64,000 bases of DNA from Polytrichum commune (Eukaryota > Streptophyta > Polytrichopsida > Polytrichales > Polytrichaceae). The translations under genes and the position numbers were made by a program. Below are positions 1 through 12,054 of this stretch, piece after piece. Below the pieces are notes generated by a model. That model saw only the letters and a list, made by a program, of their open reading frames with translations. It was not told where the DNA came from and ran no database searches. Numbering within the stretch: position 1 is the stretch's first letter; every line of letters begins with the position of its first letter. Location of the stretch: contig OX485803.1 of assembly GCA_950295325.1 (NCBI GenBank), positions 46,889,554-46,953,553 on the forward strand. Reading direction: 5' to 3'.

Positions 1-224
1 ATCAAGGTTTAGTGAGGGGTGTTTTGGACCCCAACTTTCTTGGACATGGATCCTATTACAAACCCACCCTTAGTTTTGGTTCTTCGGATTAGTTTGCCTT
101 TAATATTTGTCTCTAGAATTTCGTATCCCAAATGTAGGATATCCACCATGGCATTGTTCTCCAAGTTTGCTCGAGGCAAATTAAGTTAACAGATAGAGGC
201 AATAGTATTATTGTGGGTGACCCA

Positions 225-510
225 TTGTGTTTGCAATGTAAGGTAGACATCCCTTATTTGGCTACTCCTCTTATTGGGACACCTACATTTGAGTGGTATG
301 TGGTTAAGTGGCACTTTAAGACGAGACACCAAAAGACTTGTTGAAAAGAGATTTTAAGTGGTATTGTAAGTTGTTAGGTGTGAATCTAAGAATAGAAAGA
401 AAAAAGGACATGTGTTTGAAGATTTTGGATTACATAATAAAAATATGCTAATCATTTTGGGTTCAATAGTGTACATGATTGTGGGGGGTGCTAAATGACC
501 AATTAATTAG
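225..510 (+). repeat. Dispersed repeat family R1, copy 1
   Basis: It starts with AAGGTAGACATCCCTTAT, passes through TTTGAGTGGTATGTGG and a stretch like AAAATATGCTAATCATT, and ends near ATGACCAATTAATTAG. The same ordered blocks recur at about 1655, 1961, 4965 and 45845. No TIR, LTR or coding potential was seen, so the class is unknown. Confidence 0.6.
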
Positions 511-1379
511 GTAAAACCCATTTTCATGTCAGATGGATGAGAGATAAAGCTCTCTCACATGCGAAAACTTCCCCTCTCGCCTACACCAATTGCCCAAACG
601 TGGTGTGACAATACATTTGTTTTGCATTTTCTAACACTCCATCCTAGAGAAATGATGTACACCCTGAACTCCATAATATCAACCTCCATAATGTCACTCA
701 CTCTCTTATATCCCGAAACCCTAGGGAACGGATGTTCGTAGTTCAAATCTCACTCCTTATTGTCACATTTCTCTCCCTTATATCATGAATTTTGTCATTA
801 ATGCAAACCACCAAAGAAGTCAAGCCACAGCCTCGCAATGCGCCATGTGTCAATATGTGGAGTGTCACCTGCTTCTCATTCTTATTCTCCTGCTGCCACT
901 TGTTAAATGTTGGTGCATGCATATGCCATGTCGCCCGGGAAGACCAAGTGGAGTGGACCACATCACACCATCAAAATGTTGAACATTATGTTATTCCATA
1001 GTATCACATGCATGCATGTTAACACTACAAAACTCCATAATATCACGTGCACTTTGGTTGCCACAGGTGTGATACTACAGAGTTTAGAGTGTAGTACGTC
1101 ACACCACGTTTTCAAGTTTATTTTAGAGCTGTAAATAAGGACGACATGCTGCTGTTGACCAAACACTGTGAACATTCACCTCATTTCCTCTCCTTTCCAA
1201 ATTGCTCTCGGCCAGTGCCGTGTTGTTGGCCACCTATCAGTTGTCATGAATCAGTTTGTCTGATCTGGGGCCTTGTTTCTTAGTGTCGTGTGCAATACGG
1301 GAGGGAGGATGCAAAGGAAAGGACCTCTAGTCCTGCCAAAGTCCTCATCGCTCCCCATTGTGAAAAAAGGTCATAATGG
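511..1379. other. Non-coding stretch, nothing recognised
   Basis: Only short open frames without recognisable domains are present. Short similar phrases such as CTCCATAATATCA recur at about 671 and 1031, which suggests decayed repeat DNA. Confidence 0.5.
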
Positions 1380-1620
1380 GAGTAGCTATACATGTCTTAA
1401 TGGTCCGAGATGACCCTAGACTACTGGGTGATAATGGAGAGATACCCATTTCCAAACGGAGTGGTTGGCAGCTCGAGTCCCGCAGTGAAATCTTCTCTCT
1501 ACTTGACGGGAAAAATTAAGTAAGTATGTAGGAAGTCAAGAGCCCACTCACTGCAATGTAGGCAGCAAACCCCACCCTCCACTTAAAGGATTCTTGAGCA
1601 GGGTAGGGCCAACGGGCTCA
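1380..1620 (+). mobile_element. tRNA-derived SINE, degenerate copy
   Basis: The segment around 1460-1510 (GGTTGGCAGCTCGAGTCCC, then a run reading like GTGAAATCTTCTCTCTACTT) closely matches the better copy at 18.1 kb. The GCTCGAGTCCC part resembles a pol III box B (GGTTCGAATCC) with substitutions. SINEs of this kind are transcribed by RNA polymerase III and moved by LINE enzymes. Box A and the exact ends are not clear. Confidence 0.5.
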
Positions 1621-1654
1621 AATTCATGTCAGATTGCCCGACGTTGGTTGTTTT

Positions 1655-1960
1655 TAAGGTAGATAGCCCTTATTCGGTAGTTTTTCTTAAATGGACACCT
1701 ACGTTTGAGTTGTATGTGGTTATGCTTGGCTCCAAGAACATAAACTAAAAAGATGTGTGTTTAAAAGAGATTGAATTGTGTGCTCAAAATATGGTAATTC
1801 TTTTAGATTCGTTGGTCAACAAGATTGGAGGGACCTGTATGACCATTTAATGGACACGATCATCTGCATTTTGATAATGCAATAAGATGATTCATAGGAA
1901 CTCCCATAATCATATAGCCTTGATTTGGATTTGCCAACCATCTCGTACTAATTGTTGTCG
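1655..1960 (+). repeat. Dispersed repeat family R1, copy 2
   Basis: It has the R1 block order: AAGGTAGATAGCCCTTATT, then GGACACCTACGTTTGAG, GTGTGCTCAAAATATGG, GACCTGTATGACCATTTAAT and a CAACCATCTCGTACTAATTG end. It is followed directly by copy 3, so the two are in tandem. Confidence 0.6.
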
Positions 1961-2250
1961 ATCTAAGAATGGGCACCCAAAAAAATATGTGTTAGAAAAA
2001 AATTGAACTATGTGCTTATGGTCTGTTACCCATGCTAGATTTGATCATCAACGTCATTGGGGGAGGAGGATGTACAATCACCTAATAAGACGAAGAATCA
2101 TTGCTTTGATAATGATTAAGATACAAGCTTTGAAAACTATGAGGAAAGCGTCTACTAGCACAATTTAGATATGCTAACCATCCCACATTAATTGTGTGTT
2201 TCATGTCTTATGAGAAGGGTTTGTTGAGTTAAAAGTGTATGTTTAATGCA
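1961..2250 (+). repeat. Dispersed repeat family R1, copy 3
   Basis: It restarts at GATCTAAGAATGGGCACCC and runs through the same blocks (TTGAACTATGTGCT, TGATCATCAACGTCATTGG, CTAACCATCCCACATTAATTG). It continues into a TTTCATGTCTTATGAGAAG tail that is also present in copy 4 at about 5260. Confidence 0.6.
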
Positions 2251-4055
2251 TGATTGCCTTACACTAAGTCCTAACTGCAAGGGGCATTGAATAAGATAAC
2301 TTCAATTTAGAGAATAGTCCTTCTATGTGCTCCATGTGTTCACTCTATGTGCAACGTCAATTTGTGGGTGCCATGATTTAGAGAAATCTAATGTACAATG
2401 TCCAACAACGTGGTGGTGGTGAGGCCATGCACACCATGTTCCCCACTTTAGCCCATTGTTTTGGAAACACGGGAGGACCACGGGTGCAATTAGTAAGGAC
2501 CATATTGGATCAAAAGTTGAAGCTAAAATCCTAGATGGCGAGATATTCATTCGTGGAACCTGTTGTGAGGAGTTGAATCTTTACCTATCATAACACAATT
2601 CAGTACCATGATAGTGTTATGTGGGACTAACAATATTCCACAAAATATTCCCAAATATTTCTCACATTCAAAATGTTATGTTGTGGATGTTGCATATTTG
2701 AATGATTGGAGAAATTAAAAAGGGAGAGTTTACCCCTGATCTCTTGATAATGACAATGTGTTGGCAACCACATTGTTAAATTTCAGCTTGGAATTGAGAG
2801 GATGAGGGAAGAAGTGTCCTTATTGGCAACGTGTAGGAATGCTTTAAGAACAAATGGGGAAAAAGAAGGTGTCATGGGTAGCATCACACTTAATGCAATA
2901 ACAATGTGGACTTCACTACACAAAATTCACTTTGATTAGCATGCCAAATGAAATTTATCTTCAAGTTCAAAAAGCCAAAAGACTATTGAGACTAAAAGTA
3001 TATCTTGAAAATGAGAGAAAACAAATAATTCTCCAGTGAAACAGAATGCAGTCGCATGCGTGACATAAATGTTAATATCAACTTGGTGGTTCATATGGAA
3101 GCTAGACTTGAGATTGTGTAGTACTACATATGGAGTAGGGACGGAAATCTATCTCTCATGGAGTTGTAGAGAAGACACTTTAGCAAGAAGTGTGCCTTAT
3201 TTTGGTAGAATATTTTGTTATTTGATTTGTATGACTTTCTTTGTGTTTTTTTTGTTGTGTTGGATGAACACTCATGGTCATTACTTTGTTGTTGCCGTGT
3301 GTTTAGTTTTTTTTATTGCTTGTGCAATTCAATAATTGCGAACGATTTTTGTCTAATTTTTTAGTTTTGATAAGTGTTGTAGCAAGCTAGAAAATCAATG
3401 GCCCCAGGATTCACAAGTAATTGAAAGAACAAAAACTTATTATGCACTTGTTATGTTGCATGCTATAGATGGAAAAACATTTAATGAGTTTCTCATTGGA
3501 AATGAAGGTGGATTTTATCAGCGTCAAAGTTTATTTAGTTCACAGTTCCTATTTTTTATATGTAGTGGAGGCATTTATCAAATTTTATTTAAGAGCTTAG
3601 TATAAATACATGAGGTCGTATTCTATCGTGTTGTGCATATGTATACATTTATTTTTCTCTATTGACTTCTCATATATAGGAAGTTTAATTTCATAGTGAC
3701 CCGTGCACATCATTCAGGTTTCCAATGAAGATTCCACCCCCCATGACCTTTTCATTCATCGGATGTAACTCAACAAATACATCAAACAAACAAAGACTAT
3801 AGGGTAATTATTGGGGACTATTACCACGGCAACAATGGATGACAATGAATGAAATTAACACACCCATTGTCAATTATTTCTACAAACCTTAAGGCACCCC
3901 TTTTGTACATCTAGTTTTACTTCAATATTTTAACAACTTTTTGAAGTGTAAATGCTAAAGAAAAACAATACTCTTCCTTATGTACATTGTGTATGCTAAT
4001 GTTCTAAATAAGAGCCCTTTATATAATCACATTAATTTATACATGATATAAAGTC
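2251..4055. other. Non-coding stretch, nothing recognised
   Basis: Short frames such as the one at 3069-3335 (88 codons, hydrophobic) have no recognised domain, splice support or codon signature. I see no structural repeat or RNA gene here. Confidence 0.5.
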
Positions 4056-4235
4056 TTAAAAAATCTCTAAGTCTTGAAGCCGAAAAATCTCTAAGTCATG
4101 TAGCCTTGGAAAATCTCTAAATCTTCTGGTCTTTAATGGTTTCCAAGTCTTCAAGGGTCGTTGGAAATGCGCTCCCGATAGTCTTGAAGGGTCTTCACAA
4201 ATGCGCTCCCGATAGTCTTCACGACAATCACGTGA
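4056..4235 (+). repeat. Short imperfect tandem repeats
   Basis: AAAATCTCTAAGTC-type units of about 25 bp occur three times (4066-4130). They are followed by a duplicated phrase containing AAATGCGCTCCCGATAGTCT at about 4166 and 4198. No coding function is apparent. Confidence 0.6.
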
Positions 4236-4964
4236 GATGTTCAATGTTAAATGAGGTGCTTTACGTACTCAATGTGGTTCCTTTATATAATCTTTAAAAT
4301 CCACAAATTATTGGATTTGGTGGTTGGTCTTTCTTCCCCTAGTACTAAATGGTCAAAATGCCTATTGAAAACCATGTGTGTTATTATTTACTGAATTTGT
4401 CCATGTAGATCTTATTTTAGAAATTTAGATCTCGTGTGCCTATGAGGTGCATGGAACTCATTTTATGCCCATACATAGATGTGATCTTCATCCCATGAAC
4501 TTCCATTCACCACATTCATCCCAAAAATGGTTAAGATATGTAGTTATGTCCATCCAAGGGATTCTCGTCCAAAGCGTTAGTTTTTCATCTACTTAATTCC
4601 ATTCATAATTCATTATAAATGGATCACTAAAGCTCCCAAGCTCCCTAAGTTCCCTACTGCTTGAGTTTTGATTGCCCACATTCCCAAACCTCATTCTTGG
4701 TTCCCAAACCTTGTTGCCAGTTCCCAAGCCTCATTGCCAGTTCCCATGAGGGGAATTGTGTCTTGCTCCCTTAACCTTTCATTGTGATGGCTCTCCTTCA
4801 ACTTTCATAATTTCTCCTCCATCTTGTTACATGCGTTGAACATCTACACCAATGATGTTCTTTAAATTAGCACCATCCCCTAAATAGGCCATGGGAATGA
4901 TCTAGGAGATTGGGAAAATGCAAAATTCATTAATGCAATGAAGTGAAGGGAGAGAAAACAAACG
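4236..4964. other. Non-coding stretch, nothing recognised
   Basis: AT-rich sequence with a repeated phrase TTCCCAAACCT/TTCCCAAGCCTCATTG (about 4682-4740). No ORF, RNA gene or element boundary was recognised. Confidence 0.5.
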
Positions 4965-5290
4965 ATTTAAGGTAGACATGCCTAAATCAAACACAACAAT
5001 AATTTGGACGCATGTATTTGAGTGGTATGTGGATCTAAGAACTCGCATCACAAAGACACGTGTTCAAAAGAATTGGACTACTTGCTCAAAATATGCTAAC
5101 CATTCTAGGTTTAATAATCAACATGATTGGAGAGACCTACATGATCACTTAACGAGCACATGCTTTTAAATGAGATATTCATATGAGCTCCGAAAATTAT
5201 GAGACAATTGGCTACATGCATAATTTGGATTTGCTAATTATCTTGCAATAGTTACATGTTTCATACCCTATGAGAAGTGAGTGCATAGAG
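4965..5290 (+). repeat. Dispersed repeat family R1, copy 4
   Basis: Blocks in order: AAGGTAGACATGCC, TATTTGAGTGGTATGTGG, CTTGCTCAAAATATGCTAAC, TCAACATGATTGGAGAGACC, ATTCATATGAGCTCCGAAAA and TTTCATACCCTATGAGAAG. This is the most complete copy and serves as the reference for the family. Confidence 0.65.
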
Positions 5291-5337
5291 AAAATGTATC
5301 CGACTATTATTAGAGTTGTGGGGCCTAGTACACACTT

Positions 5338-5467
5338 CCCATTTGACATGGGCGGGCATAGTGACATGACCCCGTTTAAATGTGTTGAGTCCAATATATG
5401 ACAATTATAAATTGCACTTGACATATGTAAATCGGGTCATGTCGCTATGACATCCTGTGTCAAATGA
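5338..5467. repeat. Short inverted-repeat (MITE-like) element
   Basis: The left arm CATTTGACATGGGCGGGCAT...GTGACATGACCC is mirrored by GGGTCATGTCGC...GTGTCAAATG on the right, about 30 bp per arm with several mismatches. No ORF is present and the target duplication is not resolved. Confidence 0.45.
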
Positions 5468-5875
5468 CAATCACATATTCTAATACATTGACTCTCTCAA
5501 TTAGTGTGTGTCATTACGAAGAGTTAAGCAATGCAATAATATCATACTCAAGGGTTCAAACTTACAACAGAAGTTCAATAGGTTGTTCGGGCATTATAGA
5601 GCATAAATAACTTTGCTTGGTGGAATATTAAATTCTCATTAAATAGTTATAGCATTGCACAACTTCAAATAGCAAGTCGCACAAATTGGGATAACTAGTG
5701 TAATGAAGACATATTTACCTCAATGCTAACATTGGACCACACTTGTATTCAAAGGCTCGTGGAGACTCCACCATAAGGTCGAGGCATTCATAGTCAACCA
5801 GGTCCATTTAACTGCTTATTAGGGTCACGTACTGCTGAAATGGATGACATTTACATTTTCTAGGCAAATAGAGTT

Positions 5876-5999
5876 AATCTTTATGTGGTGGCAACTTATG
5901 GTTGATTACCTTCGTAAGAATTTTGACTACTCTTGCAAATCTTTATGTGGTGGCAACTTATGATTGATTACCTTCGTAAGAGTTTTGACTACTCTTGCA
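5876..5999 (+). repeat. 62-bp tandem duplication
   Basis: Two adjacent 62-bp copies start at 5876 and 5938 (both begin AATCTTTATGTGGTGGCAAC). I saw only two differences (GGTTG/GATTG and GAATT/GAGTT), so the duplication is fairly recent. Confidence 0.85.
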
Positions 6000-6245
6000 A
6001 CCAAGCATTAGTTTTCTAATGAGCGGTTATGTGCTAACCTATAAATCGACTATGTATTTGCATAATTTTACTGCTTCAAAATTTGTAGCAATTTCCATAT
6101 TCATGGAGAAAAAATTAAATCCTTCTCATTAGAATTTCTCTCTCTTGGCAAGAAAAATATTTTCTTGCTATTACTCCTCCTAAATATATGCCAAATCTCT
6201 CATATTATTAGTTATAAATGCCTCAACCTTATTCCATTGACCTTA

Positions 6246-6754
6246 CAGACCTTGGACAACTAAGCAACTAATTCAACTATATGTTAATTAGTTGTCTTTT
6301 GTAACTATGGTTATTCATGATTTGACTTGCCAAAAAATGTAGTTAACTATAGTTGTTTTAAATTCGGTCGGTCAAAAAATCTAGTTAACTATAGTTAGTT
6401 TTAGTTAATTAAATATCTAATTAACTAAAGCTGAGTGCAAGCATGTTCATGGAATTTTGTTGTAGTGTTGTAGTGTTGTAGTGTTGTAGTGTCATTAGTG
6501 TGTTATTTGTGTTGGTGGTATTCATGGAGGTTGTTTCAGAGCCCAATATTGTGGGTGATCGTATAAAGGCGTTTCTTGATGATCCCCAGTGGCCCAAGCA
6601 TATTAAAGACCATGAACTAAAGAAAATCAAGTGACAAGCTTCTTTGAATGTATTATAATACGTGGAATTTGTTTACTTAATTATAGTTGTTCCCAAAAAT
6701 GTATTGAAATAAAACTAGTTAACTATAGTTATTTTGATAGTTGTCCAAGGTCTG
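6246..6754. mobile_element. 509-bp element with 17-bp perfect terminal inverted repeats
   Basis: CAGACCTTGGACAACTA at 6246-6262 is exactly mirrored at 6738-6754. The interior carries several GTTAACTATAGTT motifs near both ends and a decamer array (GTTGTAGTGT, about four units, from 6459). No transposase is encoded, so it is a non-autonomous DNA transposon. The flanks give no clean target duplication, so the superfamily is open (hAT-like or other). Confidence 0.55.
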
Positions 6755-8040
6755 CAACATTACCTTCAAAGATTACACCACATTTTGAAGCAATAAGAAT
6801 GGAGGTTGTGTGCCGCCACTCATGTAAATTAAGGGCCCCTCATTGAGAGCATGTCCACGGATTGACATTAAATGAAAATTTCCCAAGTTAGTAGGGTAGG
6901 TTGCTCTCCACCGGGGCCCTAGGTTGCCATAAACCCAGCCTTGCCCCGGCCCCCACAATTCATCCCATCTCCACAAAGGGGAGGCGCCTCTCCAGCCTTG
7001 GGAACGGCCTCTTTAACCTAGTCTTCTGTTGACCACATGGCTGGAAGTGCCCAGTACCCAAGGCCATGGCCCCACTTAGGGCCTATTCAGACACGAGCCA
7101 AGAGCCGTGACCATGAAATTGTGAGAGCCCAAAAGAAAGTGTCCAAAGGCCGTCCCAACACACCTCCAAAATCATCTAGTGTGGTCATGGACCCTCGAGT
7201 GTAGTGTGAAGTCATATGTGCCCGGTCCCTTAACCAAATGCTATTTCAGCAAATTCTATTTATGCGGGTCCTCACGCATGATAAAATAGAATAAATCAAC
7301 GGTTATGAGCGGTCGGAGTGCCATGGTCTCCTGGTTTTGTGTTAGGCCTACCTCCAAGAGGTGGTTCTTGAAAATAATCAAAGTGACCATGAAACATGAT
7401 CCATTTGACGCCATGTAGGAATCCATGTAGACTTTACATCCATCTTGCATTCACTTACACCGTTTGTCCCTCAAGTGTAGTGTGAAGCGAACTTGGACTG
7501 GCTCTGCCTTTTCCACCAATGAGAGTGCTTGAAGTGTAATGGTCACGGGCTCTCATTCTTGTGTGTGAAGTGGTCCTTAGGGGCGGTTTACACTACGGAC
7601 CATGAAGTTGGACCAGGGCTCTGGAAGGCAGCTGATTGGCTGTTGAAGTTCTCCCGGGACAACTTCGGTTTACACTAAGGAAAAAATGGCAGAGGGACCA
7701 TGGAGGTCGAGGTCCCCAAAATATAATTTTTAAGGCCTAATAAATGCACTGACATGGTCCAACGGGTTTTGCGTTGAGAGAGGCAAGAGAGGTGGTCTGG
7801 TAGGAAAAGGCAAGGGCCCATGTCAAAGAAATACCATTTCAATAAATTTTTAATGGATCTACCTTTTAAGCGCCTTAATTATACCATAGCCCATGAGACA
7901 TACCAGCACTACCTTGCCCTACCCCTTAAACCGGCTCACACATGTTTCACCAAACAACGCGGGACATCTAGAACTCAAGAATTCAAGTGCAGATTTGTTT
8001 TTTTGGTCTACCAAATGTAATGTTTGGAATTTTGGGGCTT

Positions 8041-8091
8041 GTAATATACCGTTGGAAAGGTCTTGAAAATACCTTTCCAACGGTATATTAC
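8041..8091. repeat. Perfect 21-bp hairpin
   Basis: The arms 8041-8061 and 8071-8091 are exact reverse complements (CCGTTGGAAAGGT / ACCTTTCCAACGG cores) around a 9-nt loop. If transcribed, this would be a strong stem; no small-RNA function can be inferred from sequence alone. Confidence 0.7.
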
Positions 8092-8641
8092 ACACCCCAA
8101 TATTATTACAAAATGCAGTTGCAAAACAGAAAAGAAAAATCTGTAGTGGTTTAGTGATTGTAGATCAGGGTAGTCAAAAGAAGTGCAATGGGAAATCTTC
8201 TAACATTAATTATCAAAGAATTGAAAATTAGTGTTGAGCAAGGTAGGGTGGTAACAACATTAAATGTAATCAAACACTAAATATCCTATTTAGTGTAGTG
8301 ACAACACAAGGTACATGTCACATGTAAATTACATTGAGCATGTACAAATTAAATTGCTCATTTTATGTTATTTAAAAAAAATTGTTGTGAGAAGATTTGC
8401 AAGCCACATCTTCGACACATTTAACAAGAAGTGAAGACAAGTGAAGCCCAAGAGAAGACAAGGAATGATCAAACTTAATTTTTTTTCAAAGTTGCCTTTT
8501 TTGGGCATGTATTAAAAAAATCAGCACCTTCACTTTTTGGTGTGTGGTCATTCCTCTTGGTCCACATTCGGTTTACACCTAGTGAGGGGCCCATGAACCA
8601 TGAAAACTAATATTTTAGTAACTCGGACCATGGAAGTCGTC

Positions 8642-8692
8642 CCATGAAGTCGTCCCACGCAAAATAGGCCTCTTGCGTGGGACGACTTCATG
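8642..8692. repeat. Perfect 21-bp hairpin near the MITE right end
   Basis: CATGAAGTCGTCCCACGCAA is mirrored by TTGCGTGGGACGACTTCATG around a 9-nt spacer. The arm includes the CATGAAGT phrase of the TIR, so the hairpin may come from an internal terminal duplication. Confidence 0.65.
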
Positions 8693-8747
8693 GTCCATAG
8701 TGTAAACCGCCCCTTAGTCCCATTTTCCTTAGCAAACGAGAAGTATT

Positions 8748-10046
8748 GTGACAGCCATGAGGACAACCACCTCCCCATGCTCACCAACCAACTTAACTAA
8801 CCCATCTTCTACATTGGAGGGTTTGCTTGGAGTTGCAACCAAGAGGTGCAAAGGCAAGAATTTCATCACAATGGAAGAGGCTCTACTTTGCAGATCATAC
8901 CTCATGATTTTTGCAAGCTCCAATTACATATAATTTGCACAAAAAATAAAAGGTTTCCTTTTGGGTGAGAGTTCGAGACATTTGGAATCGGAGGTGGCCA
9001 CGTGCGATTGCAACAAGGACAACTCAAAGTTTAGAGACCAAATGGGGGACCGTCAAAGATGATGTCTCAAAATTCCACGGGGTTTATCAAAATGTGAAGG
9101 ATTTTTAATCAGAATGGCCATAACGAAGAAGACACCATCCGTGAGTCCTTGGCTTTGTATCAATTGAAGTATCCCAAAGGGGGTGACTCTGTTCTTAAGC
9201 ATTGTTCGCTATTCTTGCAAGAGGTGCCACAGTGAGTGGAGCTCCGGAATGTTTCAATGAGCACTCCCGAGTCTCTCAAGAGGAAGCGCTTTGTCGATGG
9301 AAAGTGAGGTTGCGGATGAGTCCATTCAGAGTGCAAGTGTCACTAGCCAACCACAAACGTTTTCAAGCAGTGGGAGCAAGAGACCTCCTAGTGTCAATCA
9401 AGCAAAACAAGATTTAAGGAATGCAAGGACATGTGAGCAAACCACATGTGCTCAAGCTTCCTTGGAAATGGCAAAGGCTACATGTATGAAAGCTTAATTC
9501 TTGTAGGACATAGAAGCCTAACAACTCTTTGGCATTAACATCGTTGATATTGCCGATCCCATGGCTCGTGAGTATTATGCATTGAGAAGGGATGAGGAAC
9601 TCCTCAAACTCGAGACAAGGTTGCAAGAACTAGAATCAACTTCACCAGCCGCTTTTGAGACTAATCTTGGCCACCCTTTGAATCATGCTTCACCTCCTAG
9701 TTCTCATCATGCACAATCACCTCCTATCCTCTCAACCATACCAAATACTATAATTAACCCTATAGAAGTAGGTGATGATTTGGGTGTTGATGTTCATGCT
9801 CATGAGGATGCAATTGGTGAAGAAGGTGATTGGGAGGATGAGGGTAGTGATAGGAGAGCATTGGGTGAATCTAGTGGACACTTGCCAAGACTATGGGCAA
9901 AGACTCATTCGTTGAAGAGACTCAAGACTCAAGACCCATCACCTTGGGTTCAAGTTGAACATGAAAGACTCAACCATAGCCATAACCATAGCCATACTCT
10001 CCAAGTAGGGTCAAGTTTTGATATGAACTCCTCTATGTTTCAATAA
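8748..10046 (+). pseudogene. Decayed PIF/Harbinger ORF1 (Myb/NAM-associated type)
   Basis: Successive frames read like the plant Harbinger ORF1 (trihelix DNA-binding plus NAM-associated C-terminal region). A start at 8748 leads to KGKNFITMEEALLCRSY. Then come an RDIW-like trihelix segment (about 8980-9060), GHNEEDTIRESLALYQLKYP (about 9115-9175), a FLQEVP segment, a basic SLKRKRF segment, and AREYYALRRDEELLKLE in the last open frame (9561-10046). Family members bind DNA and help import the transposase. Several stops and frameshifts separate the blocks, so it is non-functional. It converges with the transposase remnant at 10.75-12.05 kb, the usual PIF layout. The final His-rich tail is not recognised. 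Confidence 0.6.
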
Positions 10047-10749
10047 AATGTTCACTTGGTGATCTAATAGTGAACAAAGCATACTAAAGTGATCAAATGT
10101 CATGTATGTGCACTTCATTTATCAAAGTTTTATTTTTATTTTACCACAAGACTCCCTCTCATTCATGCTTATATCTTCTTGGGTTGGTATGTGATATTAA
10201 TTTTAAATGCTTGTATGAATCCCAAAAATGTTGTGTATGTTTGGTGCACAAGTAATTGGTTGAGAGGAAATGCACAAGTACTGAAGTTGGGAGGAAATAA
10301 AAAAACTTAGCAATGATTTCCATGTCTTTTTGGTGTTGGAGTTCAGTGTTGCAGTCAAATTCGTAGCATCAATGCGGGACGAGCAAGACGTCTTGAAATT
10401 TCATGGTCATGCATGTTGCCCAATAGTCGTTACATGTTGCCCCAAAGACATGCTACTTGAAAGGGTCTAATGTTGTCCTAAAGGGGTCGCGGGCTACCCC
10501 AAATGGGTTAAGGCTACCCCAAAGGGGTAACATGTTGCCTTAAAGCCATTATAGGTTGCCCAAAACAAAAATATTGCCCACATGGTTTAAAGCTATCCCA
10601 ACACAAATATAGGTCCACATGTGGAAGTAATAACAAATAATAACCAACAATAACAAATAATAAAATCTATTAACAAACATTCACATTCAATAACAAATGG
10701 CCATATAATATGCAACCCTCGGAAATTGATGAAATTAAGTTCAATGTTC
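10047..10749. other. Spacer between convergent Harbinger ORFs
   Basis: Non-coding. A short low-order repeat, CTACCCCAAA(T/G)GGGTTA/AAC, appears several times at about 10,440-10,560. Confidence 0.4.
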
Positions 10750-12054
10750 ATTGTCTTCATGTATTACTCCACGTCAATCCCAATGGTGTTCTACGAGCTT
10801 GCCACAAATGCTATAATCACTGTCAGTGTCCTCAATTTTGGCAGTTCCTTGCACAATTTTTCAGTAGGTGATTCCTTGTAGAAGACGTTGCGTGATCTCA
10901 GGGTCATATGAGAGTTTGAGGTCACAATGTTGCTGATCCTCCGATCATGTTATGCATTATGATGCATGCTTTGATGATGTTATCAAGGGTTGCAATTTTC
11001 CATTGTTTGCGTAAATTTTGGATTATGGCAACAAGCCTAGAGGATTCCAAAACCACTCTTCACATCTTTCCTCGCAACCTCTTAATTTTTGGCAAAGTAC
11101 TCTCACTTTTCATCGTGATATTCATATGTGATTTGAACAAAACAATTTTAGTGTGGGTATATACCATCAACCAACAAATAGTACCTATTGTAGAGAGAAC
11201 CATTCACCTTGAAGCTAATACCATCATCTCTTCCACTAAGAAATGTCTAATTAAAGGGGACCTATCCAACACGTTCAAATCCATTGTTTGAACTTGAAAC
11301 ACCGAAATACATGCCAAATCCACAATGAATGTTTAACCACAACCTCAAGGACAATTGACTCATGGGTTGACTTGTTCACATATTGCTCAGCCCATGAGGA
11401 TGGACGATTCTTCCACCTCTAGTGCATACAATCTAGATTACCAAACATGCCAAGCCAACCTTTGCCCTCATTTATGTTCATTTGGTGCAAAATGTCAGCA
11501 TTGGTAGGTTGTTTAGGTGTTCATACTCAAAGCACTCTCGCACAACAACACAAATATTTCCATGCTCTTGTCTATGGTTGACCCTCACTTGCAAAAGTAA
11601 TCATCCAAGAAATCAAAAGCCACACCATAACCAAACATCCTTATAGCAACAATGCACTTCTGCTATGTGGACAACTCTAATTAGTTTTCAGCTTCATATC
11701 ATTTTGCAAAATACACATCTTGGTCACACACAACTCTCATGATACTCATGAACAAACATCTACGCATTTGAAACCTTCCTCGAAACTTATCGTAAGGATA
11801 GTGAGGGAAATCATTGAAGTTGTCTCTCACGAGTTTGTGATGTGCAACCACTCTTTCCCTATCTATATTTCCACATGTTCTTATCATTGAACCCCTCTGA
11901 TGGTGAGAAGAAGCATCACAATTGTCATTAGACAAATCCTAAATCATTTCAACATATGCATCTGCCATTTGTGTGAGAATTGATCCTCATCAAATTCATC
12001 ATTCAAAGCCTCCTCGAGTAGGTCTTGATAATAGTTGTAACCATAATAAGCCAT
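10750..12054 (-). pseudogene. Decayed PIF/Harbinger transposase (DDE_Tnp_4 type)
   Basis: Read on the minus strand from an ATG at 12054 (MAYYGYNYYQDLLEEALNDE), the frames continue with REERVV-like and FRGRFQMRRCLF segments (11935-11699), the hallmark N-terminus of plant Harbinger transposases. Broken frames then read KPTNADI, GMFGNLDCMH, KHSLWIWH, GWYIPTL-like, and KIKRLRG-like regions, ending with THNMIVED and an EHHWD-like C-terminus near 10750. The first catalytic Asp block (GNLDCMH) survives, but many stops and indels interrupt the frame. The enzyme family cuts and pastes at TTA sites. The gene faces ORF1 at 8.7-10.0 kb. I found no convincing TIR pair for this copy. Confidence 0.65.

Larger units (their letters stand above)
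7580..8713. mobile_element. Harbinger-type MITE, 1134 bp, TTA target duplication
   Basis: The ends are inverted copies: GGGGCGGTTTACACTACGGA at 7580 continues into CCATGAAGT, and the right end reads ACTTCATGGTCC...TAAACCGCCCC to 8713, with one mismatch noticed. TTA flanks both sides (7577-7579 and 8714-8716), as expected for PIF/Harbinger elements. It encodes no transposase. It lies 35 bp upstream of the ORF1 start of the decayed Harbinger that follows. Further internal copies of the TIR phrase (at about 7667 and 8569) suggest nested relatives. Confidence 0.75.

Noticed and set aside
3069-3335. 88-codon hydrophobic ORF as a small membrane protein
   Set aside because: T-rich DNA gives Phe/Leu-rich frames by chance; there is no start context, homology or neighbours.
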